From Symbiodinium natans (lineage: Eukaryota; Sar; Dinophyceae; Suessiales; Symbiodiniaceae), in contig CAJNDS010000369.1 of assembly GCA_905221605.1 (NCBI GenBank), positions 252,501-316,500 of the forward strand: DNA of 64,000 bases, read 5' to 3'. Below the pieces are notes generated by a model. It was not told the DNA's origin and did no database searches. It saw nothing but the letters and a program-made list of their open reading frames with translations. A program made the translations under genes and the position numbers. The number at the start of each line of letters is the position of its first letter. Position 1 is the stretch's first letter. This document shows, piece by piece, positions 11,813 through 20,841 of this stretch.

Positions 11813-12225
11813 GAGCCCCCGAAACCCTAGCATAGTCCGAAACCCTATCATAGCCATGTATTCTTATACCAGTATTACTATTATGTCATTATTTGTAAAA
11901 TGTACTGTTACTTGGTTATGTTATTACACGTTGAGATTTTTTACTTCGTGATTATATCCAGACAAGTCCTAAATGCTTCATCCCAAGCCCCATAAGCTCT
12001 AGCATCTCTAGCCTTTGGCTCAGGGCTTACATAGGGCTCAGGGTAGATGAGTCCTTGGGCTGGTGCAAAGGGTTGCTAATTGAGAAGGGTTCAACCTGCT
12101 GCCTTGTTGTTTAGGGCTTAGGGTTTAGGGTTTAGGGCTTGGGGTTTAGGGCTTAGGGTTTAGGGTTTAGGGCTTGGGGCTTAGGGTTTAGGGTTTAGGG
12201 CTGAGGATTTGCCCCTCGGCTCAGG
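11813..12225. other. Intergenic stretch, no gene seen
   Basis: Starts AT-rich (11850-11960), compatible with a 3' UTR or spacer, and ends in TTTAGGG/TTAGGGC repeats (12099-12200). I see no supported exon. Confidence 0.5.
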
Positions 12226-15200
12226 TTCGTTACGGCCACATGCTCATCGTGAGAGCAATAGACGAGATGGACGAGCGCGAGCGCATCAAGAAAAGTTGCC
12301 CGCGCTATCCCTGGCAAGTTGCAGCTCCCAAACGCGAAATCCCCTAAACCCCTAAACCCTGAACTCTAAGCCCTAAACCCTAGACCCGAAACCCTAAACC
12401 CCTAAACCCTAAACCCTGAACCCTAAACCCTAAACCCTAAACCCTAAACCCTAAACCCTAAACCCTAAACCCTAAACCCCGCGAGGCGCCGACGCGGAGG
12501 ATGCTGCCGGCGAGGGCGGCGAGGCGGCCAAGGAGAAGTCCGCGAAGCGTCCGCCCCAGAACGCTTTGGGTTTAGGGTTTAGGGTTTAGGGTTTCGGGTT
12601 TAGGGTTCAGGGCTTAGGTTTTAGGGTTTAGGGTTTAGGGTTTAGGGCTTAGGGTTTAGGGCTTAGGGTTTAGGGTTTCGGGTTTAGGGTTTAGGGCTTA
12701 GGTTTTGGGGTTTAGGGCTTAGGGTTTAGGGCTTAGGGTTTAGGGCTTAGGGTTTAGGGTTTAGGGTTTAGGGTTTCGGGTTTAGGGTTTAGGGTTTAGG
12801 GTTTAGGGTTTAGGGCTTAGGGTTCAGGGTTTAGGGTTCAGGGTTTAGGGTTTAGGGGGGGGTCGACTTATGATGATGTGTTGGGGTTTTCTGGGGGTTT
12901 AGGGTCACTAGAGCTGAGTCACGGTATCTTGGAGGGTTATTTGGGTTGCACATGCGCCTTTTGGGCTTTGAATTACGTGAAAGTTTGCATCAGAGAAGTG
13001 CCCACGGGGGGTATGTCAATCACAAACTGGCCCTGGTGTGCAACTTGGCAAGCAGAAAGCCTGCAAGATGACCTCCCTAAACCCTGAAGCCTAAACCCCC
13101 TAGACCCGAAGCCCCAACCCCCAACCCTAAACCCTTAAACCCCAAACCCTTAAACCCTCAACCCTAAACCCCAAACCCCAAATCCTAAATCCTGGACCCT
13201 CGGCCCCAAACCCCGGACCTAAACCCCCAAACCCTAAACCCTAATCCCCTAAACCCTAAACCCTTAAACCCCAAACCCTAAACCCCTAAGCCCTGAACCC
13301 TAAACCCTGAACCCTGAACCCTGAACCCTAAACCCTAAACCCTAAACCCTAAACCCTAAACCCCTAAACCCCTAAACCCCAACCGCGCCCCAGGTCGAAG
13401 CGCAGCGCGGAGGAGGACGCGGACGCCACCGCCTTCGATGCGGCAGCATGGGCTCCCGGAGTTTTTTTGGGGTGTAGGGCAGGGTTTAAGTTGGGGGTTA
13501 GGGTTTAGGGTGTAGGGTTTTATTTGGGGTTAGGGTTTAGGGTTTTTAATTTGAGTTTAGGGTTTAGGGTTTAGGGTTTAGGGTTTAGGGTTTAGGGTTT
13601 AGGGTTTAGGGTTTAGGGTTTAGGGTTTAGGGTTTAGAGTTCAGGGTTCAGGGTTTCGGGTTCAAGGTTTCAGGCTGAGGGTGGGGTGGTGAGTCTGCAT
13701 CCGAAGTGTGCCCTGGCCTCGCCATCTTTCGGGCACCCTCCGCCCGAAGACCCCGCAGCATCCTGAAGCTGCAAGACCTCAGAAGTAGGGTTTAGGGTTT
13801 AGGGTTTAGGGTTTAGGGTTTAGGGTTTAGGGTTTAGGGTGTAGCCCTCAGAAGTAGGGAAGGCCTTGAGGCCTCTTGAGCCCTGATGTCGCCTGCAAAG
13901 AAGATTGCAAGCCCCAGGCCTACATCTTGTGGCTGAGACCTAGGGATCCTATCCAGGGGGGGGGGGGGGGTGGTGGCTTTCTGGCAATCAGCCTGGTAGG
14001 TCTGGGCATCCTCAGCTCTAAAAACGCTAAGCCCGAAACCCTAAACCCTAAGCTCCCTAAGCTCCCTAAGCCCTAAACCCTAAACCCTAAACCCTAAACT
14101 CTAAACCCTAAACCCTAAGCCCCAAACCTGAAACCCTAACCCCCACACCCGAAAAGCGCAAAGCACCAGTCGCTTGGCAGCTCATTCCTCTGACCCAACT
14201 AATCGCAGAGGCCGATGACGCGGAGGAGCGGTGCCTGTTCCACTTGGGCCGAGTATGCACATTGAGGGAGGGCTTGAGGTGGGGTGTAGGGTTTATGGTC
14301 TAGGGTTTGGGAGGGTTTAGGGTTTGGGAGTCGGGTTTAGGGTTGAGGAGGGTTTAGGGTTTAAGGTTTATTACTATTATATATATATATATATTTTTTT
14401 TTTTTTGGGGGGGGGGGGGTGTATGGGTGTATGGGTGTTTGGGTGTTTGTTGAGGATCTGGCTGCGTGTTGGGCTGAGGGTTGTGAGAAAGAGAAAGAGC
14501 GAGAAAGTCCATGCTCCGGGAAGTCTGTCCGAACCCTGACCCGCTTCGTGCTTCGGAGCTTAGGGTATAGGGTTGGGGCTAAAGAGTTGAGGGATTGAGG
14601 AATTTTGGGGAGAATGCTACAAACATGCCAGCTTTTGAACACCCGCAAGGTCCAAAGTCCACACCCCTGAAACCCTCAAACCCAAGAATCCTACAACCCC
14701 AAAACCCTAAGACTCTAACCCTAAACCCTAAACCCTAAACCCTAAACCCTAAACCCTGAAACCCCAAAACCCCAACATCCTGAATCATACTGAAGAGAAA
14801 TCCCATGAGCCCTGAAGCTGCGAAAAGCGAAGGCCAAGGACGACGAGGTGGATCCGAAGGCAGAGCCCCAGGCAGGTGGGTAGGGCGGGCAAGGTTTATG
14901 TTTTTGGGGTTTGTGGTTTGGGGGCTGGTTAGGGTTTCGGGTTTTGGGTTTAGGGTCTAGGGCTGTTTGGGGGTTTCGGGCTTCGGGGTTTAACTTTGCA
15001 GTTTCGGGGGTTTAAGGGTTGTTGGTTTGTCCAGCTTCTTGTTTTGGCAATTGGCGGAGTTAACCAGTGCAGGGGCTCTTTGTGCGTCATTGGCAGTAGA
15101 TGTTCTGGGTATTTTTGCAGGAACTTAACACGGCGCGACCATGTAAAGAGCCATCTATCGCGTACACCAAGATCCATACTCCAAGGGTCTTAAGAAGTTG

Positions 15201-18200
15201 GGGGGGGGTCGGTTCCCGGCGCAGGAGACGAGCCCTCACACCACACCAAACCCTAAACCCTCGCTGCAGAATCCTTAGCCCAGAGGATAGCCTCCGCGGC
15301 TCTTGGGCTGAGCTTTGCGAGGTTTGTAGGGTTGGGTTGTGAATTATGGTTTGTTTTTGGGGTAAACACCAACCAAAACCCGAGCCCCACGTAGCTTTGT
15401 TCCTACCCCTCATCGACTGCCCCGACCATCTTCAATTTCAACAGCGCCAACACCGGCACTTTGTAAGCTCAAAAGCACTCAACCCCAAACCCTAAACTCT
15501 CAACCTTAAACCCTAAACCCTCAAACCCTTCTAGCAAGTAGAGGGGTTTGGGGTCGATGGCGTCCCTGGCCGCAGGCCGAAGCGTCGTAACTGGAGAGCT
15601 CCATCGAAGGCAGGGCTCAACCTTCCCCCCCACCACCGACCTTCAGGGAGCAGGGTTTAAGCAGGAGGGTTTTGGGGCGTCGAGTTTTGGGTCTTGGGGT
15701 TTGGCGTGCTAGGGGTTTAGGGATTGAGGGCCTAGGGCTGAGGGTTTGGGGTTTTCTACTATATAGGGTTCGCGCTCCCCCCAAGCAAACGACCCCCTCA
15801 GGGTAAGGGCTTCGGTTGGAGCCTTTGGGGTGTCCCGAAGCTTCAACTCGACCTCGGCTGCCTGACTTGCGATTCCGTTTCGCGTCCGCAATGTCTGCGA
15901 ATCGAAAGGTTAGGTTGCAAGGCGAAGATCAGCATCCTTGGCCTTGTCGCAGTGCCCATGCCGTGCCGCCTGCGCCGCGCATGCCGCACATGTTGCCGAA
16001 GTTTCCGGGACGGTCGCGGCTCCTCTGTTGGCTGCTTGCACTGCTGGCCAGCCTTCGGTATCAGTCAGGGTTCTTGCCATCCCCTCGTGCGGGCTGGAAA
16101 CCGAACGGCCTTGCGGCAAATGCGGACGGGAACGTGGCCCTTGAGCGTCTTCGTGCTCATAGTTCCCAGCAAAAGCCAAGCGGCAAAGACGGGTCTGCCA
16201 AAGTCACCGCATTCCTGTGGAGGAGTGAAGCCGGCCGGCTCAGGGCCCTGCAGATGCTTGGGGACCGCTACGGCGGCCAGTACGACGTCAGCCGCATGGA
16301 CGAGGCCTGGTGGAAAGCCCACGTGAAAGGCAGGGCTTCGAAGCTAGATGTGACGTGTCGCCGCTGCGGCCATCGCTCCCGCAGCACGTCGGTCAGCAGC
16401 TTGCAGCAAGGCACAACTCCTGGCTGTTTCTGCAAGGGCGGCGTGCCTTGGTCCAGCCCGGCAGGGCGTGCTCGATGTCTGGAGATGATCTGGGAGCGCT
16501 ATGCTGGCCAGTACGATGTCAGGCGCATGGACGAGGCTTGGTGGAAAGCCCACGTGAAAGGCAAGAATGCTAAGCTGGATGTGACGTGTCGCCGCTGCGG
16601 GCATCGCTCCCGCGGCACGAGACTGAGCGACCTGCAGCAAGGCAAATCTCCTGGCTGTTTCTGCAATGGCGGCGTGCCTTGGTCCAGCCCGGCAGGGCGT
16701 GCTCGATGTCTGGAGATTATCTGGGAGCGCTATGGTGGCCAGTACGATGTCAGGCGCATGGACGAGGCCTGGTGGAAGGCCCACGTGAAAGGCAGCGACT
16801 CGAAGTTGGATGTGACGTGTCGCCACTGCGGCCATCGCTCCCGCAGCACGAGGCTGAACGACCTGCAGACAGGCCATGCTCCCGGCTGTTTCTGCAATGG
16901 CGGCGTGCCTTGGTCCAGCCCGGCAGGGCGTGCCCGATGTCTGGAGATGATCTGGGAGCGCTATGCTGGCCAGTACGATATCAGGCACATGGACGAATCC
17001 TGGTGGAAAGCCCACGTGAAAGGTGCGACGTCGAAGCTGGATGTGACGTGTCGCCACTGCGGCCATCGCTCCCGAAGCACGTCTCTGGACAACCTGCGGA
17101 GTGGCCAATCTCCCGGCTGTTTCTGCAATGGCGGCGTGCTTTGGTCCAGCCCGGCAGGGCGTGCTCGATGTCTGGAGATGATCTGGGAGCGCTATGGTGG
17201 CCAGTACGATGTCAGGCGCATGGACGAAGCCTGGTGGAAAGCCCACGTGAAAGGTGCGAGGTCGAAGCTGGATGTGACGTGTCGCCACTGCGGCCATCGC
17301 TCTCGCAGCACGAAACTGAACAACCTGAAAGGCCGGTCTCCTGGCTGTCTATGTTCAAGAAAGACCGAAAGAAAGCTGATGCGGTGGTTGGCCCAGAACT
17401 TCTCGCAGTTCAACGTGACCTCGCAGGTTGGGGGCTGCACGAGCCCGGCGTCGAATCGCACTTTGCCTTTCGACTTTGGCCTGAACAACGACACCATTCT
17501 CATCGAGCTGGATGGCAACATTGGGCATTTTGGGGTCGGGTGGGGTGGATCTGAAGATGACAAAGGCGTGCCGCAAAGAGACCACTTCAAGGAGCAGTGG
17601 GCGCTGCGGAATGGCAAGACTGTGGTTCGGCTGCTTCAAGAAGATGTGTACGGCGACTCCTGGGACTGGAAAGGTTTCTTGGCGTCCGCCGTCCAGCAAG
17701 CAATTCGGAATTCAAGCCCATGTGTGATCACACAGGAGGCAGTGCAGTACAAGAGCGGAGTCTACCATGAACTTCGTGGCTGCCTTCGCTGCCAGGTTGG
17801 CTACTTCCAATCGGGCAATTGTGCTTCGATCCCGTATCTGACACGCGCGGAAGCCATGGGATAGAAACTGGTCCGTGGCCGGACATACGTCATTTTCCAT
17901 CCGTACCATGAATGTTCTCACCGGGGGCTCCATTCACAGAAATATTAGACGAAGATTCTGGGAAACCCGCTTCCCGTTACAGAATCAAAACCCTCCCCCC
18001 CAAAGCCCTCTAGACCTGGCAGGCTGGGCCGGGTTCCGGGTGGGTTGTTCAAAATTAGGGTTTAGGGTTTAGGGTGTAGGGGGTTTTTGGGGAGGCTGAA
18101 GAGGCCAACCGAGGAATGTGCCGAAATCCCGACGGTAAGTCATATGCCTACGTGACGAAGCCCCAGCAGCTGCTTTGAAGAGCCTTGGGCTCTTGCTGGC

Positions 18201-20086
18201 TTTGCACCTTCCCATCCTCACCCTACGACGGTTTAGGGCAAAAGGCAGGGTCCTAAGCCCCATAACTATAAGCTCTCAAACTGTCCTTTCCCGAGTTAGG
18301 TTCCCGTCGGACTTGCCTGAAGGACCCTGTCGGATCGCCAAAAGCAGGCGTGCGGAGGGGTGACCGCCGGGACTCCGTTGAGGGTTCAGGGTTCAGCAGG
18401 CAAAGCCCTAAACCTTAAACCCCGCTGTAAACCCTAAAGCGAGGATTAAAGCTATGTTCACTCCCCATGAGCGCCTCAAAGTTTGCGTTTGGGGGGGTTG
18501 AGGGTCGTGGGGTTTGGGCGTGCAGGGTTGAGGATTTAGGTTCTGGCGTCCCGGGGTTCAGGGTCAGGGGTTTGGCCCTAAACCCCGAACCCAAAGCCCG
18601 AAACCTTTTGTGCGGGGTGTAGCAGACCCCAAACGCTAAATCCTAAACATCAAACCCCCGACAACCGAAGCTCCCGCACCCTAAACCCTAAACCCTAAAC
18701 CCTAAGCCCTAAACCCTAAACCCTAAACCCTAAACCCTCAAGCCCTCTTTTCCAGGACCTCGTCCGAGGGCTGCATTTGACAGCAGCTGGCTAATCGTGC
18801 GTACGCTGAAGCTTCCGAGCCTCAACGGAAAGAAAAGTCTCCTGCTCCGGGCTTGTGTTTAGAGGGCTTTTGGGGCTTCGGGTTGCAGGATTTGCAAACT
18901 TAAGCCCTAAACCCTAAACTTTCCTAAACCAAAAACACCCACAAACCTTCAAACCTCACAGCCCAAACCCCGAAACCTCTCAACTCCTCAGCCCCTACAC
19001 TCCTCAGGGACTTGAAGCCTAGGCATGGCATGATGGGTTGAGGGGTGCAGCTGTGAGGGGCTTCAGGGCCTTTTCAGGGTGTAGGGTTAGGGCTGTAGGG
19101 GCCTTTCCGGGTGCAGGGTTCGGCCACCACTAGAACCACTGCCTTACCCCCTTCACCCAAATAAAGAAGAAAGGACAAACATGCGACACTTCCCAGCAAC
19201 CCCAGCAAGCCTGAGCCCACCCCCCTGCGCAAGCACCAAGAGGCAGACTCCTCAGCCCCCGAAACATGTTTGGGCCTTCTGATTCTGTAGTGGCAACAGC
19301 CGTGCTGGCAGGGTGATGATGCCTTTGATTTGCATCATTCTTGAGTGTGGTAGTGCTAGTTGCTCGTAATGTTATTATCGTTCGTATTATACAGAGGTAT
19401 TACTATGACTTCAATTTGTTATTTCAAGTTGTCTTCCGACTTGTAGGTCCTTGAGTTCGTCCCGCCATCGGCATTTGGCTCGCAGCTGCCCTCCCTCTCT
19501 CACGGAGGGCATGCGCGCGCGCGCGCGCGCGGGAAGTGGCCCGCGAGAGGCGGCGCCCCCTGAAGATTGGGGATTTGGGTCTTTCTCTTTCTTTCTGGGG
19601 GTTGGATGCTCATGGGTTTATTCCAGTTCTTGGGTAGCCTTTGTAGTGAGGAATGTGGCTAGGTGCTATCAACGGGACCCACGCGGCCCCCACACGGACC
19701 ATCTGCTTGAGCACTCGATCGCCTCACCTCGCTTCTCATGTCTTCCGCCTAGCATTTGGCCCAGCTGATTCAAAAAGATCCAGGGAATCTGTGGTAGCGT
19801 AGCTGACAAGTTTACCATTTCCATGTCGCGGTGCCTGCCGGGGAAAAAATCGGCGACACCGCTGGAGCTACATGCCAACTCTTTGGAGGATGTGGAAGAC
19901 GTTCCTTGGCAGAGACAGATTGGGATGCTCCCGCTTATACTAACAGTCCTTCATACGGATTTTCGTACAACCCCAAACCCTATACCCTAAACCCTAGACC
20001 CTAGACCCGAATCCCTCTTAATGACTCTGAGTTTCAGGGGGAACAGCCTGACAGACACCCCTAAAGCCGAGCCGCCGAAATCTTGA
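12226..20086 (+). CDS. Multi-exon Lys/Glu-rich protein, host of a nested nuclease gene
   Basis: Exons with consistent frames: 12226 to about 12316 (MLIVRAIDEMDERERIKKSC), 12486-12569 (ADAEDAAGEGGEAAKEKSAK), 13394-13461 (SKRSAEEDADATAFDAAAWA), 14209-14252 (ADDAEERCLFHLGR), 14818-14875 (LRKAKAKDDEVDPKAEPQA), 15270-15321 (SLAQRIASAALGLSFA), 15576-15609 (PKRRNWRAPSK, GC donor), 18095-18134 (AEEANRGMCRNPDG, donor GTAAGT), 18755 to about 18848 (AAFDSSWLIVRTLKLPSLNG), about 19778-19916 (SRCLPGKKSATPLELHANSL), 20055-20086 (TPKAEPPKS then TGA). Codon phases match across 14252/14818/15270/15576/18095/18755. The early charged region looks disordered or nuclear; no family is recognised. The 15610-18094 intron contains the intact nuclease gene at 15816. 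The first exon may belong to another gene because its junction phase with 12486 does not fit. Last exons are less certain. Confidence 0.5.
12570..12862. repeat. TTTAGGG array with interspersed TTAGGGC units
   Basis: About 40 heptamers, mixing TTTAGGG, CTTAGGG and TTTCGGG, starting immediately after the exon ending at 12569. The matching CCCTAAA-sense block (13077-13380) is at the other end of the same intron. Confidence 0.95.
13777..13859. repeat. TTTAGGG array bounded by a 14-bp direct repeat
   Basis: CCTCAGAAGTAGGG occurs at 13777-13790 and again at 13846-13859. Between them is essentially only (TTTAGGG)n plus a few bases. The structure looks like telomere repeat inserted with duplication of the flanking sequence. 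Confidence 0.8.
15816..17864 (+). CDS. Zinc-ribbon-repeat PD-(D/E)XK-like nuclease protein, paralogue 1
   Basis: Single uninterrupted frame of 682 codons ending TAG. Comparison with the paralogue at 24946 favours Met59 (15990) as the start: it is followed by a hydrophobic leader (LLCWLLALLASL) and then GFLPSPRAGW. Five tandem modules of 77 residues start at about residues 149, 226, 303, 380 and 457. Each has a W-[AW]WKAHVKG core and a C-x2-C ... G-C-[FL]-C zinc-ribbon pattern. Residues 520-645 resemble the endonuclease-like domain that follows DUF723/DUF4379-type zinc ribbons in phages, bacteria and giant viruses: FDFG (D553), ELDG (E564, D566), GHF (H571), RDHFK (D589, K592), then a VVRLLQEDV strand. 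Expected role is DNA binding and cleavage; that is inference. The leader with an F near its end could be a dinoflagellate plastid-type presequence. The gene has no introns and lies inside an intron of the gene at 12226-20086, same strand. Family placement is from motif reading only. Confidence 0.85.
   Translation: MEPLGCPEASTRPRLPDLRFRFASAMSANRKVRLQGEDQHPWPCRSAHAVPPAPRMPHMLPKFPGRSRLLCWLLALLASLRYQSGFLPSPRAGWKPNGLAANADGNVALERLRAHSSQQKPSGKDGSAKVTAFLWRSEAGRLRALQMLGDRYGGQYDVSRMDEAWWKAHVKGRASKLDVTCRRCGHRSRSTSVSSLQQGTTPGCFCKGGVPWSSPAGRARCLEMIWERYAGQYDVRRMDEAWWKAHVKGKNAKLDVTCRRCGHRSRGTRLSDLQQGKSPGCFCNGGVPWSSPAGRARCLEIIWERYGGQYDVRRMDEAWWKAHVKGSDSKLDVTCRHCGHRSRSTRLNDLQTGHAPGCFCNGGVPWSSPAGRARCLEMIWERYAGQYDIRHMDESWWKAHVKGATSKLDVTCRHCGHRSRSTSLDNLRSGQSPGCFCNGGVLWSSPAGRARCLEMIWERYGGQYDVRRMDEAWWKAHVKGARSKLDVTCRHCGHRSRSTKLNNLKGRSPGCLCSRKTERKLMRWLAQNFSQFNVTSQVGGCTSPASNRTLPFDFGLNNDTILIELDGNIGHFGVGWGGSEDDKGVPQRDHFKEQWALRNGKTVVRLLQEDVYGDSWDWKGFLASAVQQAIRNSSPCVITQEAVQYKSGVYHELRGCLRCQVGYFQSGNCASIPYLTRAEAMG
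19512..19530. repeat. (GC)n tract
   Basis: A run of about nine alternating GC dinucleotides, with Z-DNA-forming potential, within the duplicated 3' block. The homologous position near 27620 lacks the expansion. Confidence 0.8.
19919..20048. repeat. MITE-like element copy 4, split by telomere-like repeats
   Basis: The left arm is intact (GGGATGCTCCCGCTTATACT, then AACAGTCCTTCATA). A degraded right arm lies at about 20011-20048. Between the arms are telomere-like units (20972-type CCCTAAA derivatives at 19970-20010), so heptamers were added inside the element after it was in place, or the loop was replaced by them. Confidence 0.6.
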
Positions 20087-20124
20087 AACGTCCCACCGTC
20101 TCCCCCCTGCCCTCCGGCCTTTCG

Positions 20125-20232
20125 TTGGGTTTAGGGTTTAGGGTTTAGGGTTTAGGGTTTAGGGTTTAGGGTTTAGGGTTTAGGGTTTAGGGTTTAGGGT
20201 TTAGGGTTTAGGTTTAGGGTTTAGGGTTTGGG
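20125..20232. repeat. TTTAGGG array
   Basis: About 15 near-perfect TTTAGGG units in the spacer between the gene ending near 20086 and the ankyrin gene at 20842. Confidence 0.95.
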
Positions 20233-20353
20233 GTATATCAACTTTGTTGAACATTGGACTGCTGGCCTTTGTCAGCGTGTGCATCCCCATTGTCAACTTT
20301 CCGCTTGTTCCTTTGGCGCTTGTTGCTTCGTTGGGCTCAGGCTTCGGCTCCTA

Positions 20354-20454
20354 TGTGGGGTGTTCGCCCTTACACTAACAGTCCTTACCAGGGATGACAA
20401 TAGGGGGAACAATCATCCCTGTTAAGGACTGTTAGTATTCCGGGGAGCATCCCA
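20354..20454. repeat. MITE-like inverted-repeat element, copy 5
   Basis: Arms CCCTTACACTAACAGTCCTT and AAGGACTGTTAGTATTCCGG flank an inner GGGATGACAA..AATCATCCC stem. Located about 400 bp upstream of the ankyrin gene at 20842. Confidence 0.8.
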
Positions 20455-20507
20455 AGCTGTCATCGTCGTGGAGTTCACGAACGTGGCTGAAGGTGTTGCC
20501 GTAAAGC

Positions 20508-20772
20508 CCCTAAACCCCTAAACCCCTAAACCCCTAAACCCCTAAACCCCTAAACCCCTAAACCCCTAAACCCCTAAACCCCTAAACCCCTAAACCCCTA
20601 AACACCTAAACCCCTAAACCCCTAAACCCCTAAACCCCTAAACCCCTAAACCCCTAAACCCCTAAACCCCTAAACCCCTAAACCCCTAAACCCCTAAACC
20701 CCTAAACCCCTAAACCCCTAAACCCCTAAACCCCTAAACCCCTAAACCCCCAAACCCCCAAACCCCCAAACC
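20508..20772. repeat. Homogeneous 8-bp array (CCCCTAAA)n
   Basis: About 33 tandem octamers CCCCTAAA, one variant, ending in a few CCCCCAAA units before ordinary CCCTAAA repeats (20775-20805). The octamer register is kept throughout, unlike all other arrays here. Confidence 0.95.
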
Positions 20773-20841
20773 CTAACCCTAAACCCTAAACCCTAAACCC
20801 TAAACCTTAAGCCGCAAAGCCTCTCGCCTGAGGCTGCTCCG

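Larger units (their letters stand above)
15087..19580 (+). repeat. Segmental duplication, copy 1
   Basis: Matches 23905-27670 in pieces: the block before the gene (acceptor-like TTTTTGCAGGAACTTAACAC, 15106 on; compare 24631), the nuclease gene with its leader (15800-17930; compare 24733-26760), and 3' blocks (18165-18410 compare 26941-27130; 18755-19320 compare 23905-24470). Compared with copy 2 it holds ~600 extra bp at about 15196-15795 with telomere-like repeats and two host-gene exons. Confidence 0.75.

Noticed and set aside
16344-17617. Long minus-strand and alternate + frames over the nuclease gene (317 and 322 codons)
   Set aside because: Shadows of the repeated 231-bp modules. Zinc ligands and nuclease motifs exist only in the 15816 frame; the same applies at 25221-26288.
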